The translations under genes and the position numbers were made by a program. The notes under the pieces are model-generated. The model searched no databases. It saw nothing but the letters and a program-made list of their open reading frames with translations, and was not told the origin of the DNA. Below are positions 1 to 8,546 of a DNA stretch of 64,000 bases, piece after piece (positions within the stretch are counted from its first letter, which is position 1; each line of letters opens with the position of its first letter). This DNA comes from JAGQVA01 sp033764335 (GTDB taxonomy: Bacteria; Bacteroidota; Bacteroidia; J057), in contig JANRJC010000044.1 of the NCBI GenBank assembly GCA_033764335.1, forward strand, positions 62,001-126,000. Reading direction: 5' to 3'.

Positions 1-239
1 AGATCTGCATCGGCCATATTGCTGACATCCGTGCCATTTAGAAAATATTTCCCTGCCGTGGGGGTATCAAGGCAACCCAAGATATTCATTAGTGTGGATT
101 TCCCTGACCCGGAAGGCCCCATAATCGCTACATAATGATTGGGGAAAATTTCAAGTGAAACCGAATTTAAAGCATTAATGCTTACCGTTCCCATCTGGTA
201 AGTTTTGCGAATATTTTCTAATTTGATGATTGATGTCAT
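1..239 (-). CDS. ABC transporter ATP-binding protein, MacB/LolD type (partial, cut by window edge)
   Basis: Translating the minus strand from the ATG at 237-239 gives about 79 residues of an ABC ATPase: it starts MTSIIKLENIRKTYQMG and contains an intact Walker A, GPSGSGKST, followed by LMNILGCLD, the usual sequence in the LolD/MacB family. The gene runs off the left edge, so the signature motif and Walker B are not visible. Such ATPases pair with FtsX-like permeases to drive lipoprotein sorting or efflux across the inner membrane; the partner should lie outside the window to the left. The 165 bases between this gene and the divergent lipoprotein at 405 hold the latter's promoter. Confidence 0.93.
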   Translation of the reverse strand, partial: MTSIIKLENIRKTYQMGTVSINALNSVSLEIFPNHYVAIMGPSGSGKSTLMNILGCLDTPTAGKYFLNGTDVSNMADAD

Positions 240-324
240 ACAGATTTCTTTTACAGAAAGACCCTTCAATAAGCAGGAATCGTAGTGAAAGTTACAAATC
301 TTTCTGTTCCTGAGGACAGTTTTT

Positions 325-355
325 TTGCCGGAGAACGTCTGTTATCATAGATTTG
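325..355 (+). promoter_or_regulatory. Bacteroidota-type promoter for the lipoprotein gene at 405
   Basis: TTG at 325-327, a 20-base spacer and TAGATTTG at 348-355 match the Bacteroidota primary-sigma consensus TTG-N17-23-TAnnTTTG. The predicted transcription start near 362 leaves a leader of about 40 bases before the ATG at 405. This is a pattern match only. Confidence 0.55.
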
Positions 356-404
356 TGTATATTTCCTGTCTTCTAAAGCCATCGACCGCCATATAAAAGC
401 ATAT

Positions 405-1280
405 ATGACGCTCCATAATAAATGGATTCTTCCGATTTTGATGCTAAGCTTACCGGCTTTATGGCTAGTCTCTGGCTGTGGAGAAGAGTTTAGCGAAGAA
501 CCACCTTTTAGCATGGTGAGTGATACGGTTTTTCTGGATGTGGATGCTTGGTATTATATCGGAAAAACTCCCAGCCAGATAGATGGTGCCCTGGCTTATC
601 CTTTTGCTTACCAGATTTTTGAATCTGTATTTGAAGGATTCCTGCTTAATGCCGAAAATCGCGTGTATTCCATTGGCCTCGATGAAAAATTGGATGACCG
701 TATGGCTTTTCTTGATACCAAGATGGCTGCGGGAGATACGCTTTCCAAATCTTCTGCTTTTCGATACAACCTCATTATAGATGTAAAACGCGATGAGAAA
801 ACCGGAGAAGAGGTGTATTACGTTCTCAGAAGATCAAAAATAGGGGTACGAAGAATCCGGGAAAGAGCCATCTGGGTTATTTCGCCTAAACATGGAATTC
901 TCGCGGTTGCCGACTTTAATATTGGTTATACCGACGGGCAGGTAACGCTAAATATGGTGGGCGACCCTGACTATTTTAGCGACCCGCAACTCATCCGCAA
1001 GATCAAATACTACGACAATGACATCACCTGGCTGGTGGATCAGGATCGGCATATTATTTATGAATTCGATAAAAATAAAGCCGTCCTAAAAAGCCGCGAT
1101 TTTCAGGCAGGGGAAGATTTGTATGAATACAAATTTAACAAAACGAATACCCGAGAGTTAATTGATTTCCGAATCAAACTGGAAAATAACTCCGTCAAAC
1201 TCATCGCCGGAGATTCTTGTTTCTTTTTTTCTGATCTTCTCGAGCTTCAGCGATCGGCTTCCTGCCCTAATGAGTTTTAA
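405..1280 (+). CDS. Hypothetical lipoprotein
   Basis: A 291-residue protein. The N-terminus has a short basic region, a hydrophobic stretch and the lipobox LVSGC with Cys25, so it is probably a lipoprotein processed by signal peptidase II. The mature part (about 265 residues) is rich in Asp, aromatic residues and predicted beta strands, with no motif I recognise. It sits divergent from the ABC ATPase and 93 bases before porZ, in the same direction. No function can be assigned. A shorter overlapping frame at 583-780 is a shadow of this gene. Confidence 0.85.
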   Translation: MTLHNKWILPILMLSLPALWLVSGCGEEFSEEPPFSMVSDTVFLDVDAWYYIGKTPSQIDGALAYPFAYQIFESVFEGFLLNAENRVYSIGLDEKLDDRMAFLDTKMAAGDTLSKSSAFRYNLIIDVKRDEKTGEEVYYVLRRSKIGVRRIRERAIWVISPKHGILAVADFNIGYTDGQVTLNMVGDPDYFSDPQLIRKIKYYDNDITWLVDQDRHIIYEFDKNKAVLKSRDFQAGEDLYEYKFNKTNTRELIDFRIKLENNSVKLIAGDSCFFFSDLLELQRSASCPNEF

Positions 1281-1373
1281 GCACGGTTATAAAATTTCCA
1301 AAACAAGGGTAATTTTTATGCCTGCCAATTCTAACCGCATTTTTGGTATTTTTACTGCGGTAAACTTCTTAAC

Positions 1374-3683
1374 ATGAAAGGAATAAGACTAGTTTCGGTT
1401 CTCTTCGGTATTTTTCTGACTATTACTTTTGCCCGGGCACAGGGAAACCTCCCCGGCTCCTGGCGCGCCTATCTCAATCATACCGAATGTGTGCAAGCCG
1501 CAGAAATAAACGGGATTGTTTACACCCTCTCCAAGGGCGGAATGTTTGCCTACGATATTGAATCGGGCGAAACCCGTACATTTTCGACCGTTGATGGGCT
1601 TAGTGGTATAAATCCTACAACCATTTATCATGCAGAAACCGAAGGAAGCCTTTTTATCGGGTATGAAAATGGCATGATTGACTATTTTTCCGATCCGGGA
1701 AACATTGGCTACCTCTCTCAAATCCAAACGAATACTTTTTACACACAAAAACGCATCAACGAATTTTTTGCAAAAGGCAGTCGCTTGTATGTGGCTACCG
1801 ATTTTGGACTGGTAGTTTATAATCTGGAAAATGGATTACCCATCACGGATGTTACACAGTTTGGAACGGGCAATCCCACTCGACTCAGACTGTCTTCGGT
1901 AACCGTTTTTCAGAACCGCATTTATGTCCTTGTGGAAAATGTGGGGATTTTTAGTGCCGACGAAAACTCCGGCAATCTCAAAGATCCCTCCGCATGGACG
2001 AAAGAAGACGAAACCACCGGATTTCCGAGCACAGAACCTGTCTTCCAGTTGAAAGCTACTCCAACATTTCTACTCGCACGGTCTGATACGGCTACCTATT
2101 TTACCGATGGCTCCTCGGGCTGGTTACAACATCCCAAACTCACCGGTAAACTCGATAAACTTTATGCTTGGGGAGAAATTGTAGGTGGATCACGAATTGA
2201 CCGCACTTCTGTATTTTACAATGAAACCGATAATATTACTTTTTTTGTTGAAGGCGCGGTACAGGATGTGGTCTATATTCGGAAAAATGTTTTCCTCATC
2301 GCCACAGGGTTTAACGGCCTCCTGTACTTTGATACTTACGAAATCACTAATGTTACTCCGGACGGCCCCCGAAGCAATGACTGCGTTCGTATTGCAGCCG
2401 GTAACGGCGAAGTCTATGTAGCGCCCAAAGGATATAACCAGGCTTTCACTCCGGAAGTATCCAATTTGGGTGTTTATTATTATACCACAGGAACCGGCTG
2501 GAGTTTTCTCGATGCAAATAATCAGGGTTTGGATCCCAGCGTATCTACGGGTTTTGCACGGGTTACTTACGATGATAATACCTCCACCGCCTGGGCAGGA
2601 TCATGGGGTACCGGGTTAGTCGAACTAAAAAATGGTGAACAGCAGGCTTTTTACAACTGCCAGAATGCGGGTATCTCCACCATTAATGCAAATTGTAATC
2701 TCAGCAACCGAGAGAACTCTCGTGTAAGTGGAATGGACCGCGACCTAAATGGCAACCTATGGATGTCGCTCGATTTTGCCCGCGAACCACTGATGGTACG
2801 GGATACTGATGGAAACTGGTCGGCTACGCCTTCTTTCCGGTTTCCTCAAAATCATCATATCATTGATATGATCGTAGATGATTATGGAAATAAATGGTTA
2901 CTCAACGCCGAACAGGGACTACTGGTATATCTTGACAATAATACTCCCCTCGATTTTGATGACGACCGTGTATTATCGCTCAAAGCAGGATTAAATCAGG
3001 GAAATCTTCCTAGCAATCAGGTTTACTCTATTGCCAAAGATTTAGATGGCTTTATCTGGGTAGGAACCGGACAGGGAGTTACGGTATTTTATGATCCGTT
3101 CAGCATTTCTCAAGGAAAAATCGTGGACGCCAGTCCTCCCGTTTTTGAGCGAAGACCGCTCCTTAAAGACGCCATTATCAATGCCATTGTTGTGGACGGT
3201 GGCAACCGAAAATGGTTTGCCACTAATGACGGTGTTTTTCTTATGTCGGAAGACGGGGATGAGGAGGTTTATCATTTCACCGAAGCCAATAGTCCGCTTC
3301 TTTCCGACGCGGTAAACGATATTGCCGTTGACAACAGTTCCGGTCAAGTGTTTTTTGCAACTGCAAGAGGGATAGTCAGTTTTCAGGGAGATGCTACAAC
3401 CGGCGAAGAAAATTGTAATGACCTATTGGTGTTTCCCAATCCGGTTTTTTCCGATTATGAAGGGGTAGTCACCATAAGGGGTACCGGCCCCGAAAGCAGG
3501 GTTAAAATCACCTCTATTTCCGGTCTGCTGGTTAAGGAAATCGTTTCTCAGGGAGGAACCGCTATCTGGGACGGAAGAGATGTCTATGGGAAAAAAGTCC
3601 GTTCCGGAGTTTACCTTGCTGTGATTTCGGACCGAAACGGAGAAAACGGCTGTGTAGGAAAATTTACGGTAATTGCACGCTAA
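1374..3683 (+). CDS. porZ: PorZ-like type IX secretion protein (two beta-propellers plus T9SS C-terminal domain)
   Basis: A 769-residue secreted protein with signal peptide MKGIRLVSVLFGIFLTITFA-RAQ. The region after it reads as the PorZ N-terminus: WRAYLNHTE, then a propeller blade with GGMFAYDIESGE, TVDGLSGIN and LFIGYENGMIDYF. Repeated blades with the two-component-regulator propeller look (GNLWMSLD, GNKWLLN, FIWVGTGQGV, NRKWFATNDGV) follow to about residue 675. The C-terminal 85 residues form a sorting domain (VFPNPVFSDY, then SGVYLAVI). PorZ belongs to the cell-surface attachment complex of the T9SS, where with PorU it delivers anionic LPS to cargo. Its length matches P. gingivalis PorZ (about 776 residues). 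The gene probably heads an operon with the next gene and recO. The propeller fold alone is common in sensor proteins; the N-terminal pattern, length and sorting domain together favour PorZ. Confidence 0.85.
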   Translation: MKGIRLVSVLFGIFLTITFARAQGNLPGSWRAYLNHTECVQAAEINGIVYTLSKGGMFAYDIESGETRTFSTVDGLSGINPTTIYHAETEGSLFIGYENGMIDYFSDPGNIGYLSQIQTNTFYTQKRINEFFAKGSRLYVATDFGLVVYNLENGLPITDVTQFGTGNPTRLRLSSVTVFQNRIYVLVENVGIFSADENSGNLKDPSAWTKEDETTGFPSTEPVFQLKATPTFLLARSDTATYFTDGSSGWLQHPKLTGKLDKLYAWGEIVGGSRIDRTSVFYNETDNITFFVEGAVQDVVYIRKNVFLIATGFNGLLYFDTYEITNVTPDGPRSNDCVRIAAGNGEVYVAPKGYNQAFTPEVSNLGVYYYTTGTGWSFLDANNQGLDPSVSTGFARVTYDDNTSTAWAGSWGTGLVELKNGEQQAFYNCQNAGISTINANCNLSNRENSRVSGMDRDLNGNLWMSLDFAREPLMVRDTDGNWSATPSFRFPQNHHIIDMIVDDYGNKWLLNAEQGLLVYLDNNTPLDFDDDRVLSLKAGLNQGNLPSNQVYSIAKDLDGFIWVGTGQGVTVFYDPFSISQGKIVDASPPVFERRPLLKDAIINAIVVDGGNRKWFATNDGVFLMSEDGDEEVYHFTEANSPLLSDAVNDIAVDNSSGQVFFATARGIVSFQGDATTGEENCNDLLVFPNPVFSDYEGVVTIRGTGPESRVKITSISGLLVKEIVSQGGTAIWDGRDVYGKKVRSGVYLAVISDRNGENGCVGKFTVIAR

Positions 3684-3693
3684 ACTTAAAGAA

Positions 3694-4260
3694 GTGAAAC
3701 TATTATATATCACCGAAGCTAATCTCCGCGACCGCCTTTTTATTCGGGATTTGGTTTTTAGCTATAAATTAAAGGATAAAGCCATACTTATCCACGATAC
3801 TTTTGGCGGAACCGTAAGGGATACGCGGTTCGTAACCAAACGTATTTCCGCGATGCTGAGCGAAACGATGGTTTACAACAACGCCTTTAGCGCGGACCAA
3901 CGCAACCTGTTTTCTTTAAAAGAATCAGGCAATATGGAAATAGACGCTGAAAAAATTCACAAACTTCTGGAAACAGTGCAGTTGCTAATTATCGGTCCGG
4001 TAATCAAAAAGGGGGACAGTACCGAACTTGCAGACCCTCTTCAGATGGTTGAAGTAACCCGTACCTATCTCGATATTTCCGATATGATCGTTTTTACCTC
4101 CAATCCTCTTTCGCCTTTAGGAGCCAAAAATATTCGGATTGAAACCGATGCTGATCTCGAAAAAATGATCACCGTCTATGAAGAAGAATCGGCGGCCCTA
4201 CGACTGGCCCACCGGCTTCGCCCGGCACGTATAACCTCACCCGCCAATTACTCACAGTGA
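3694..4260 (+). CDS. Conserved-looking hypothetical protein between porZ and recO
   Basis: About 188 residues from a GTG at 3694 (VKLLYITEANLRDRLF). An in-frame TTG at 3673 would extend it by seven residues into the end of porZ, so the start is uncertain. The protein is soluble with an alpha/beta look: hydrophobic strands LLYITE, AILIHD, LLIIGPVI and MIVFTSN alternate with helices, which resembles a nucleotide-binding or amino-acid-kinase-like fold, but there is no clear P-loop or catalytic motif. Its stop overlaps the recO start (GTGA), implying translational coupling. I do not recognise the family. Confidence 0.85.
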   Translation: MKLLYITEANLRDRLFIRDLVFSYKLKDKAILIHDTFGGTVRDTRFVTKRISAMLSETMVYNNAFSADQRNLFSLKESGNMEIDAEKIHKLLETVQLLIIGPVIKKGDSTELADPLQMVEVTRTYLDISDMIVFTSNPLSPLGAKNIRIETDADLEKMITVYEEESAALRLAHRLRPARITSPANYSQ

Positions 4261-4991
4261 TTTTAAAAACCGAAGGCATCGTATTGCGCACGCTGCGCTA
4301 CCAGGAGAATAGCCTGATAACAACATTATACACCCGTGACTTCGGCGTAAGGAGTTTTTTGATTTCCGGTTTCCGGTCGGCTCGCTCACGGGCGAAACAC
4401 AGCTATTTTCAACCGTTATCCATCATTGATATTGTTTTTTTTCATCGGGAAAACCGCGATCTCCATAAAATCACCGAAAGTAAAATCAATCTCCTCCTCC
4501 TCGAAGCACAAACCGACCCGGTAAAACTTTCGCTGGGCCTAGCCATAATTGAGATTTTTTACGACACGGTCAAAGAAGAAGAGCAAAATGAAGAACTGTA
4601 TGAGTTTCTCCGGCAGGTTATTCTTCTGCTGGATCGTTCAGAGAAAAGGCTGATTCAAATATTTATTTTTTTTCTGCTTCATCTTACAAAATACCTGGGC
4701 TTTTTTCCCAGTGATGAAAGTGAAGGAGCCGAGAAAGTGAAATTTATGGCTCGTGAAGGCATTTTTTTGCCAGAACCCCAATCCGGAGAGGAAGTGGCTC
4801 ACCACTTACTGCTTTTTGCAAATGCTACGCTGGAACCGTTGCCAGATCCTTACTCCTGCCAGCAGATTACTTTTCCGGCGCAAACCAAAAAAAATATTAT
4901 CAAAACCCTTTTTGAATATTATCACCTCCACGTGGAAGGGTTTAAGTACCCACAGACGATGAAGGTTTTTGCAGAGCTTTTTGGGGATTAA
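4257..4991 (+). CDS. recO: DNA repair protein RecO
   Basis: A 244-residue protein starting at a GTG that overlaps the preceding stop by four bases. The N-terminus (ILKTEGIVLRTLRYQENSLI, then LYTRDFGVRSFLISGFR) is the RecO OB-fold with its typical hallmark sequence, followed by the helical domain. RecO works with RecR, encoded here at 29.8 kb, to load RecA onto SSB-coated single-stranded DNA in gap repair. No CxxC zinc-finger pairs are present, so it is the zinc-less form. The stop overlaps the stop of the convergent tag gene by four bases. Confidence 0.93.
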   Translation: MILKTEGIVLRTLRYQENSLITTLYTRDFGVRSFLISGFRSARSRAKHSYFQPLSIIDIVFFHRENRDLHKITESKINLLLLEAQTDPVKLSLGLAIIEIFYDTVKEEEQNEELYEFLRQVILLLDRSEKRLIQIFIFFLLHLTKYLGFFPSDESEGAEKVKFMAREGIFLPEPQSGEEVAHHLLLFANATLEPLPDPYSCQQITFPAQTKKNIIKTLFEYYHLHVEGFKYPQTMKVFAELFGD

Positions 4992-5551
4992 TGGTCTTTT
5001 TTTACAGCCCACATTGCCCCGGCGCGAATGGCTTCTTCGTAAAACGGGCAATCCGGCACATGCGCTCCCGGCAGATATCCTGCACTCATCAGAAATTCAT
5101 TGGTGATTTCGCCGCCGGTAAAAGTAAAGGTTTTCTTAAACAGCTTTATCCAAGCGGGTTTGTCCAAAGGATGATGTTGGTCTAGCCAGTTTTGAAAAGA
5201 GCCATACGCATTTTGCAAATCCATGATTTTTTGCGCATTTGTAATGGCTGCCTGTATTTTCAGACGATTTCTGATTATACCTGGATTGTCCAGCAAACGG
5301 GCAATGTCGGTATCACCAAAAGCAGCTACGGAAGGAATATCAAACCCGGCATAGGCTTCTTTAAAGTTTTCCTGTTTGTTTAAAATTGTCGTCCAGGAAA
5401 GTCCAGCCTGATTGATTTCGAGCACCAGTCTGCCAAAAAGTTCATTGTCATTGTGTAACGGGAAACCATAATTATTGTCGTGATAAATACGGTGGACGCT
5501 GAAAGGTTCCATGCGACTTACAGCTTCGCAATAGGATTTAGGTTTTTCCAT
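4988..5551 (-). CDS. tag: DNA-3-methyladenine glycosylase I
   Basis: A 187-residue protein of the Tag family, which excises 3-methyladenine from alkylated DNA. The N-terminus has YHDNNYGFPLHND, matching the Tag YHDxEWGxP motif, and LVLEINQAGLSW carries the conserved substrate-pocket Glu. The zinc site is recognisable from Cys8 and His24 near the N-terminus and His/Cys in GAHVPDCPF near the C-terminus. It is convergent with recO (four-base stop overlap) and divergent from the TetR regulator at 5610. Confidence 0.94.
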   Translation of the reverse strand: MEKPKSYCEAVSRMEPFSVHRIYHDNNYGFPLHNDNELFGRLVLEINQAGLSWTTILNKQENFKEAYAGFDIPSVAAFGDTDIARLLDNPGIIRNRLKIQAAITNAQKIMDLQNAYGSFQNWLDQHHPLDKPAWIKLFKKTFTFTGGEITNEFLMSAGYLPGAHVPDCPFYEEAIRAGAMWAVKKDH

Positions 5552-5579
5552 TGTTCGATAAATGATTTTTTCAGAACTT

Positions 5580-5593
5580 ACCGACTAACCGGT
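5580..5593. promoter_or_regulatory. Candidate TetR-type operator palindrome
   Basis: The 14-mer ACCGACTAACCGGT is a partial palindrome (ACCGnnTAnnCGGT) lying between the divergent starts of tag (5551) and the TetR gene (5610). It is immediately followed by a second small inverted repeat, GGTA-TGT-TACC, at 5591-5601. TetR regulators commonly bind such sites to control themselves and a divergent neighbour. This is inferred from position and symmetry only. Confidence 0.4.
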
Positions 5594-5609
5594 ATGTTAC
5601 CAGAATCTG

Positions 5610-6206
5610 ATGGTTATGAATACAAGGGACAAAATTCTTCATTGTATCTATGAAGATATGAAATTAAATGGTTTTCAAGGGTTGAGACCTGATAATGCCA
5701 TAAAAAAAATAGGCCTTAGCAAAGGGGCAATGTATCACTATTTTCACGACAAACCCGAAATCGGTTATCTGATTGTAGAAGAAATTATTCAGCCGGAATA
5801 CCTTGCGCCGTTTATCCCGCTTTTATCGTATGAAGGGGATCCCATAGATTATATTCAAAACAATATTTTACAAGTTTTGAAAGAGAGCACGGACCCTAAA
5901 ACCCTTGTCCTCGGTTCGCCGGTTTTTAATCTCGTGCAGGAAATGGCTCCTCTTGATGAGGAGTTTCGCACCCGTCTCGAAATTATCCTCGAGACGGCAA
6001 GAGACATCCTCTCCGACGGAATCCGGCGGGGAAAAGAAAATGGAACCGTGGTTCCACATGCCGATCCCATTCAGATTGCCTGTTTTGTGCAGTCTTCACT
6101 TGCCGGAATTTATACTCTTGCCAAAATATCACGGGATATAAACCTTTTTATTTCCAATCTGGAAATGATCTCCGATGTATTGGACGGTTTCCGGCAAAAG
6201 TCTTGA
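5610..6206 (+). CDS. TetR/AcrR family transcriptional regulator
   Basis: A 198-residue protein. Its N-terminal 60 residues form the TetR DNA-binding domain: TRDKILHCIYEDMKLNGFQG, the helix-turn-helix AIKKIGLSKGAMYHYFHDK, then EIGYLIVEEI. The rest is the helical ligand-binding and dimerisation domain, which I cannot match to a specific ligand. An alternative start is the ATG two codons downstream. The FecA-like receptor follows in the same direction, but with its own promoter. Regulated targets may be the gene itself, the divergent tag or the receptor; the palindrome at 5580-5593 is a possible operator. Confidence 0.93.
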   Translation: MVMNTRDKILHCIYEDMKLNGFQGLRPDNAIKKIGLSKGAMYHYFHDKPEIGYLIVEEIIQPEYLAPFIPLLSYEGDPIDYIQNNILQVLKESTDPKTLVLGSPVFNLVQEMAPLDEEFRTRLEIILETARDILSDGIRRGKENGTVVPHADPIQIACFVQSSLAGIYTLAKISRDINLFISNLEMISDVLDGFRQKS

Positions 6207-6227
6207 GTGACAAAAATCATCTTCATT

Positions 6228-6250
6228 CTATTTAAAATGATTCTAAATAA
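6228..6250. promoter_or_regulatory. Fur-box-like palindrome 1 (upstream of the -33 element)
   Basis: A 23-base near-palindrome centred on 6239 with arms TATTTAAAAT and ATTCTAAATA, ending two bases before the -33 TTG of the receptor promoter. It differs from the second copy only in the central base and the outermost left bases. AT-rich palindromes built around AAT-N-ATT resemble Fur-family boxes. Its position before a FecA-like receptor suggests iron control. Confidence 0.65.
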
Positions 6251-6252
6251 GC

Positions 6253-6282
6253 TTGTATTTCTGACAGGCTTGCCTAATTTTG
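6253..6282 (+). promoter_or_regulatory. Promoter of the FecA-like receptor
   Basis: TTG at 6253-6255, a 19-base spacer and TAATTTTG at 6275-6282 match the Bacteroidota consensus exactly. The predicted transcription start near 6289 falls inside the second palindrome (6288-6310), so a bound repressor would block both sides of the promoter. The start codon at 6318 follows after about 30 bases. Confidence 0.6.
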
Positions 6283-6287
6283 CTACG

Positions 6288-6310
6288 TTATTTAAAATCA
6301 TTCTAAATAA
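6288..6310. promoter_or_regulatory. Fur-box-like palindrome 2 (over the predicted transcription start)
   Basis: A 23-base palindrome with arms TTATTTA and TAAATAA around AAT-C-ATT, symmetric at all but three positions. Its centre (6299) is 60 bases from the centre of the first copy. It ends seven bases before the ATG at 6318, which argues against the longer GTG-initiated frame from 6207. Confidence 0.65.
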
Positions 6311-6317
6311 GAGAACC

Positions 6318-8513
6318 ATGGTTTCATTTTTCCACAAAGGAGTAGTAGGACTGATATTGTCATTCATTGGGGGTTTTTCTGTATATGCCCAAAATACAAC
6401 GGAGAGTCCTACCTCTTCGGGAGACTCTGCCATAACCTATGAAATGCCCCAGGTTTCTATTTTTCAAAAGTCCTATGGCCTGTTTAGCAACGTTCCGGGT
6501 TCGGCGGGTTATTTGGATGAAACGTTTCTAAAACGTATCCAACCGCTCTCCGGCAATGAGGTTATCCGAAAAATTCCGGGCATCCATGTAGTAGATGAAG
6601 AGGGCGTGGGGCTTCGCGCCAATATCGGCATAAGAGGTTTGGATCCCGACAGAAGTCGAAGTGTGCTGATACTCGAAGATGGAATACCCGTAGCGCTAAA
6701 TCCTTATGGAGAACCCGAAATGTACTATACTCCTTCTATGGATCGTATGCAGGGCGTTGAGGTGCTAAAAGGCAGTGGTCAGATTCTTTTCGGCCCCCAG
6801 ACCATTGGCGGAGTAATCAACTATATCACCGCCGACCCTCCAGAGAGCAGTTCAGGAAATGCGTCGGTAATCGGAGGGGAAGGAGGTTTTTTCCGAGGAC
6901 TCTTTAGTTATGGAAATACTTCGGGAAACGCGGGATTTAAGGTGAATTATTTAAGAAAACAAGCAGAAAATATTGGCCCCACGGCTTTTCGGATCAATGA
7001 CCTTTCTACCAAAATAAAACTTAAATCCGGAAATTCTTCCTTGGGACTTAAACTGGGATATTACGATGAAATCTCTAACTCAACCTATATTGGGTTGACC
7101 CAAACCATGTATGACCAGGGGGGCCAGGATTTTGTACAAATGGCACCCGACGACCGGCTAGATATACGCCGTTATTCGGCAAGCCTTGTGCACGAAAATC
7201 GTATAAGTTCTCATTTCCACTTAAAAACAATCGCTTTTGGTTATACTACTACCCGCGATTGGCAAAGACAGGATTTTTCATCCAACCCCCTTGTTTCCAA
7301 TCGCTCAGGGGTTGTCTGGGGAGATACCTCCGTCGCCGGAGGCGCCGTTTATATGCGCGACCAAAACGCACACCGAAACCGAGCCTTTGAAGTAGCGGGA
7401 ATCGAAACACAATTAACCACCACCTTCGCAACCGGCAAAGTCCAACACAAGCTACAATCGGGTATCCGGTATATGTATGAACGAGCATTCGAACAAAGGA
7501 TAAATGGAAATAAAAAGGACGCAGCCTCCGGCGAGTTAGTGAGTGATGAAATTCGCACAGGCAATGCCCTGAGTGGTTTTTTTCAGGATAAAATTTATCT
7601 GTCTTCCAAATTATCCGCTACCGGTGGCATACGAATGGAATATTATAATTATGAAAGAAATATTATCCGCGACGGGGATACAGATACAAGTATTGTGGCA
7701 ATAAGTGAAGTAGGAAAGGTAATTCCCGGTTTTGGTTTGAATTATCAGGCGGGAGAAATTCTGACTCTTTTTACGGGTATTCACCGGGGGTTTGCGCCAC
7801 CACGGGTAAAAGATGCCATTTCGGATAACGGAGTGGTTTACAATCTCAATCCCGAACTGAGTTGGAACGGCGAAGCAGGTTTTCGGCTAGCGATTCAAAA
7901 AAGTTTTTTCGCCGAGGTTACCGGATTTTATATGAAATTTTCCAACCAGATCATCCCGGTATCTGAGTCGTCCGGCGGCACCGGGGCCGGATTGGTTAAC
8001 GGAGGAGAAACACAACATACCGGCATTGAAATGGCTTTTTCCGCCAATTTTGCTCCTATACTCAACCTAAAAGGCTACTATCTGGGTCTAACTGCTAATT
8101 TTACCTTTGTAAAGGCCACTTTCAGCCAGGACCGTTTTATCGTTTCCGGGGGTGAGAAGATCAACATTAACGGCAATCGCACGCCCTATTCCCCCGCAAT
8201 ATTTATCACTCATTCTGTTTCCTTTGAAACACCTTCGGGATGGGGGATAAGTTTTAATGGCAACTATACTGGCAAGCAGTTTTCCAATGAACTAAATTCC
8301 ATCGAAACCTCACCCGATGGGAGAATTGGCCTTATTCCTTCTTTTTTTACACTTGACGGATCAATGTATTATACCTTGCCCCGGATTCCTTTGATATTCA
8401 GAGTTTCCGGTAAAAACCTTACCAACGAGCGGTACATTGTATCCCGACGTCCTCAGGGAATACGGGTAGGATTGCCTCGTTATTTATCCGCAGGACTAGA
8501 GATTTCTTTCTGA
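6318..8513 (+). CDS. TonB-dependent outer-membrane receptor, FecA-like (iron uptake)
   Basis: A 731-residue receptor from the ATG at 6318, which is followed by a clear signal peptide (MVSFFHKGVVGLILSFIGGF, cleavage after VYA). An in-frame GTG at 6207 would translate through the promoter and both palindromes, so it is rejected. The plug domain carries GNEVIRKIPGIHVVDEEG, then IRGLDPDRSRSVLILEDGIP, PYGEPEMYY and VEVLKGSGQILFGPQTIGG, the pattern of FecA-type ferric-citrate receptors. A 22-strand barrel follows, ending in the aromatic LEISF. There is no STN signalling domain and no carboxypeptidase-like N-terminal domain, so it is a transporter without its own sigma pathway. The substrate, probably a ferric chelate, is inferred from the family and the flanking palindromes. 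Confidence 0.9.
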   Translation: MVSFFHKGVVGLILSFIGGFSVYAQNTTESPTSSGDSAITYEMPQVSIFQKSYGLFSNVPGSAGYLDETFLKRIQPLSGNEVIRKIPGIHVVDEEGVGLRANIGIRGLDPDRSRSVLILEDGIPVALNPYGEPEMYYTPSMDRMQGVEVLKGSGQILFGPQTIGGVINYITADPPESSSGNASVIGGEGGFFRGLFSYGNTSGNAGFKVNYLRKQAENIGPTAFRINDLSTKIKLKSGNSSLGLKLGYYDEISNSTYIGLTQTMYDQGGQDFVQMAPDDRLDIRRYSASLVHENRISSHFHLKTIAFGYTTTRDWQRQDFSSNPLVSNRSGVVWGDTSVAGGAVYMRDQNAHRNRAFEVAGIETQLTTTFATGKVQHKLQSGIRYMYERAFEQRINGNKKDAASGELVSDEIRTGNALSGFFQDKIYLSSKLSATGGIRMEYYNYERNIIRDGDTDTSIVAISEVGKVIPGFGLNYQAGEILTLFTGIHRGFAPPRVKDAISDNGVVYNLNPELSWNGEAGFRLAIQKSFFAEVTGFYMKFSNQIIPVSESSGGTGAGLVNGGETQHTGIEMAFSANFAPILNLKGYYLGLTANFTFVKATFSQDRFIVSGGEKININGNRTPYSPAIFITHSVSFETPSGWGISFNGNYTGKQFSNELNSIETSPDGRIGLIPSFFTLDGSMYYTLPRIPLIFRVSGKNLTNERYIVSRRPQGIRVGLPRYLSAGLEISF

Positions 8514-8520
8514 TCAAAAT

Positions 8521-8546
8521 TTCTGTAAATTGTACAGGACTTTTTT
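8521..8546 (+). terminator. Weak rho-independent terminator after the receptor
   Basis: TTCTGTA-AATTG-TACAGGA (8521-8539) can form a seven-pair hairpin with one G-U pair, followed by a run of six T at 8541-8546. It lies eight bases past the receptor stop. The stem is short, so termination may be partial. Confidence 0.45.

Noticed and set aside
6207..6317. N-terminal extension of the TonB receptor from a GTG at 6207
   Set aside because: It would translate through a promoter and two palindromes; the signal peptide begins only at the ATG at 6318.
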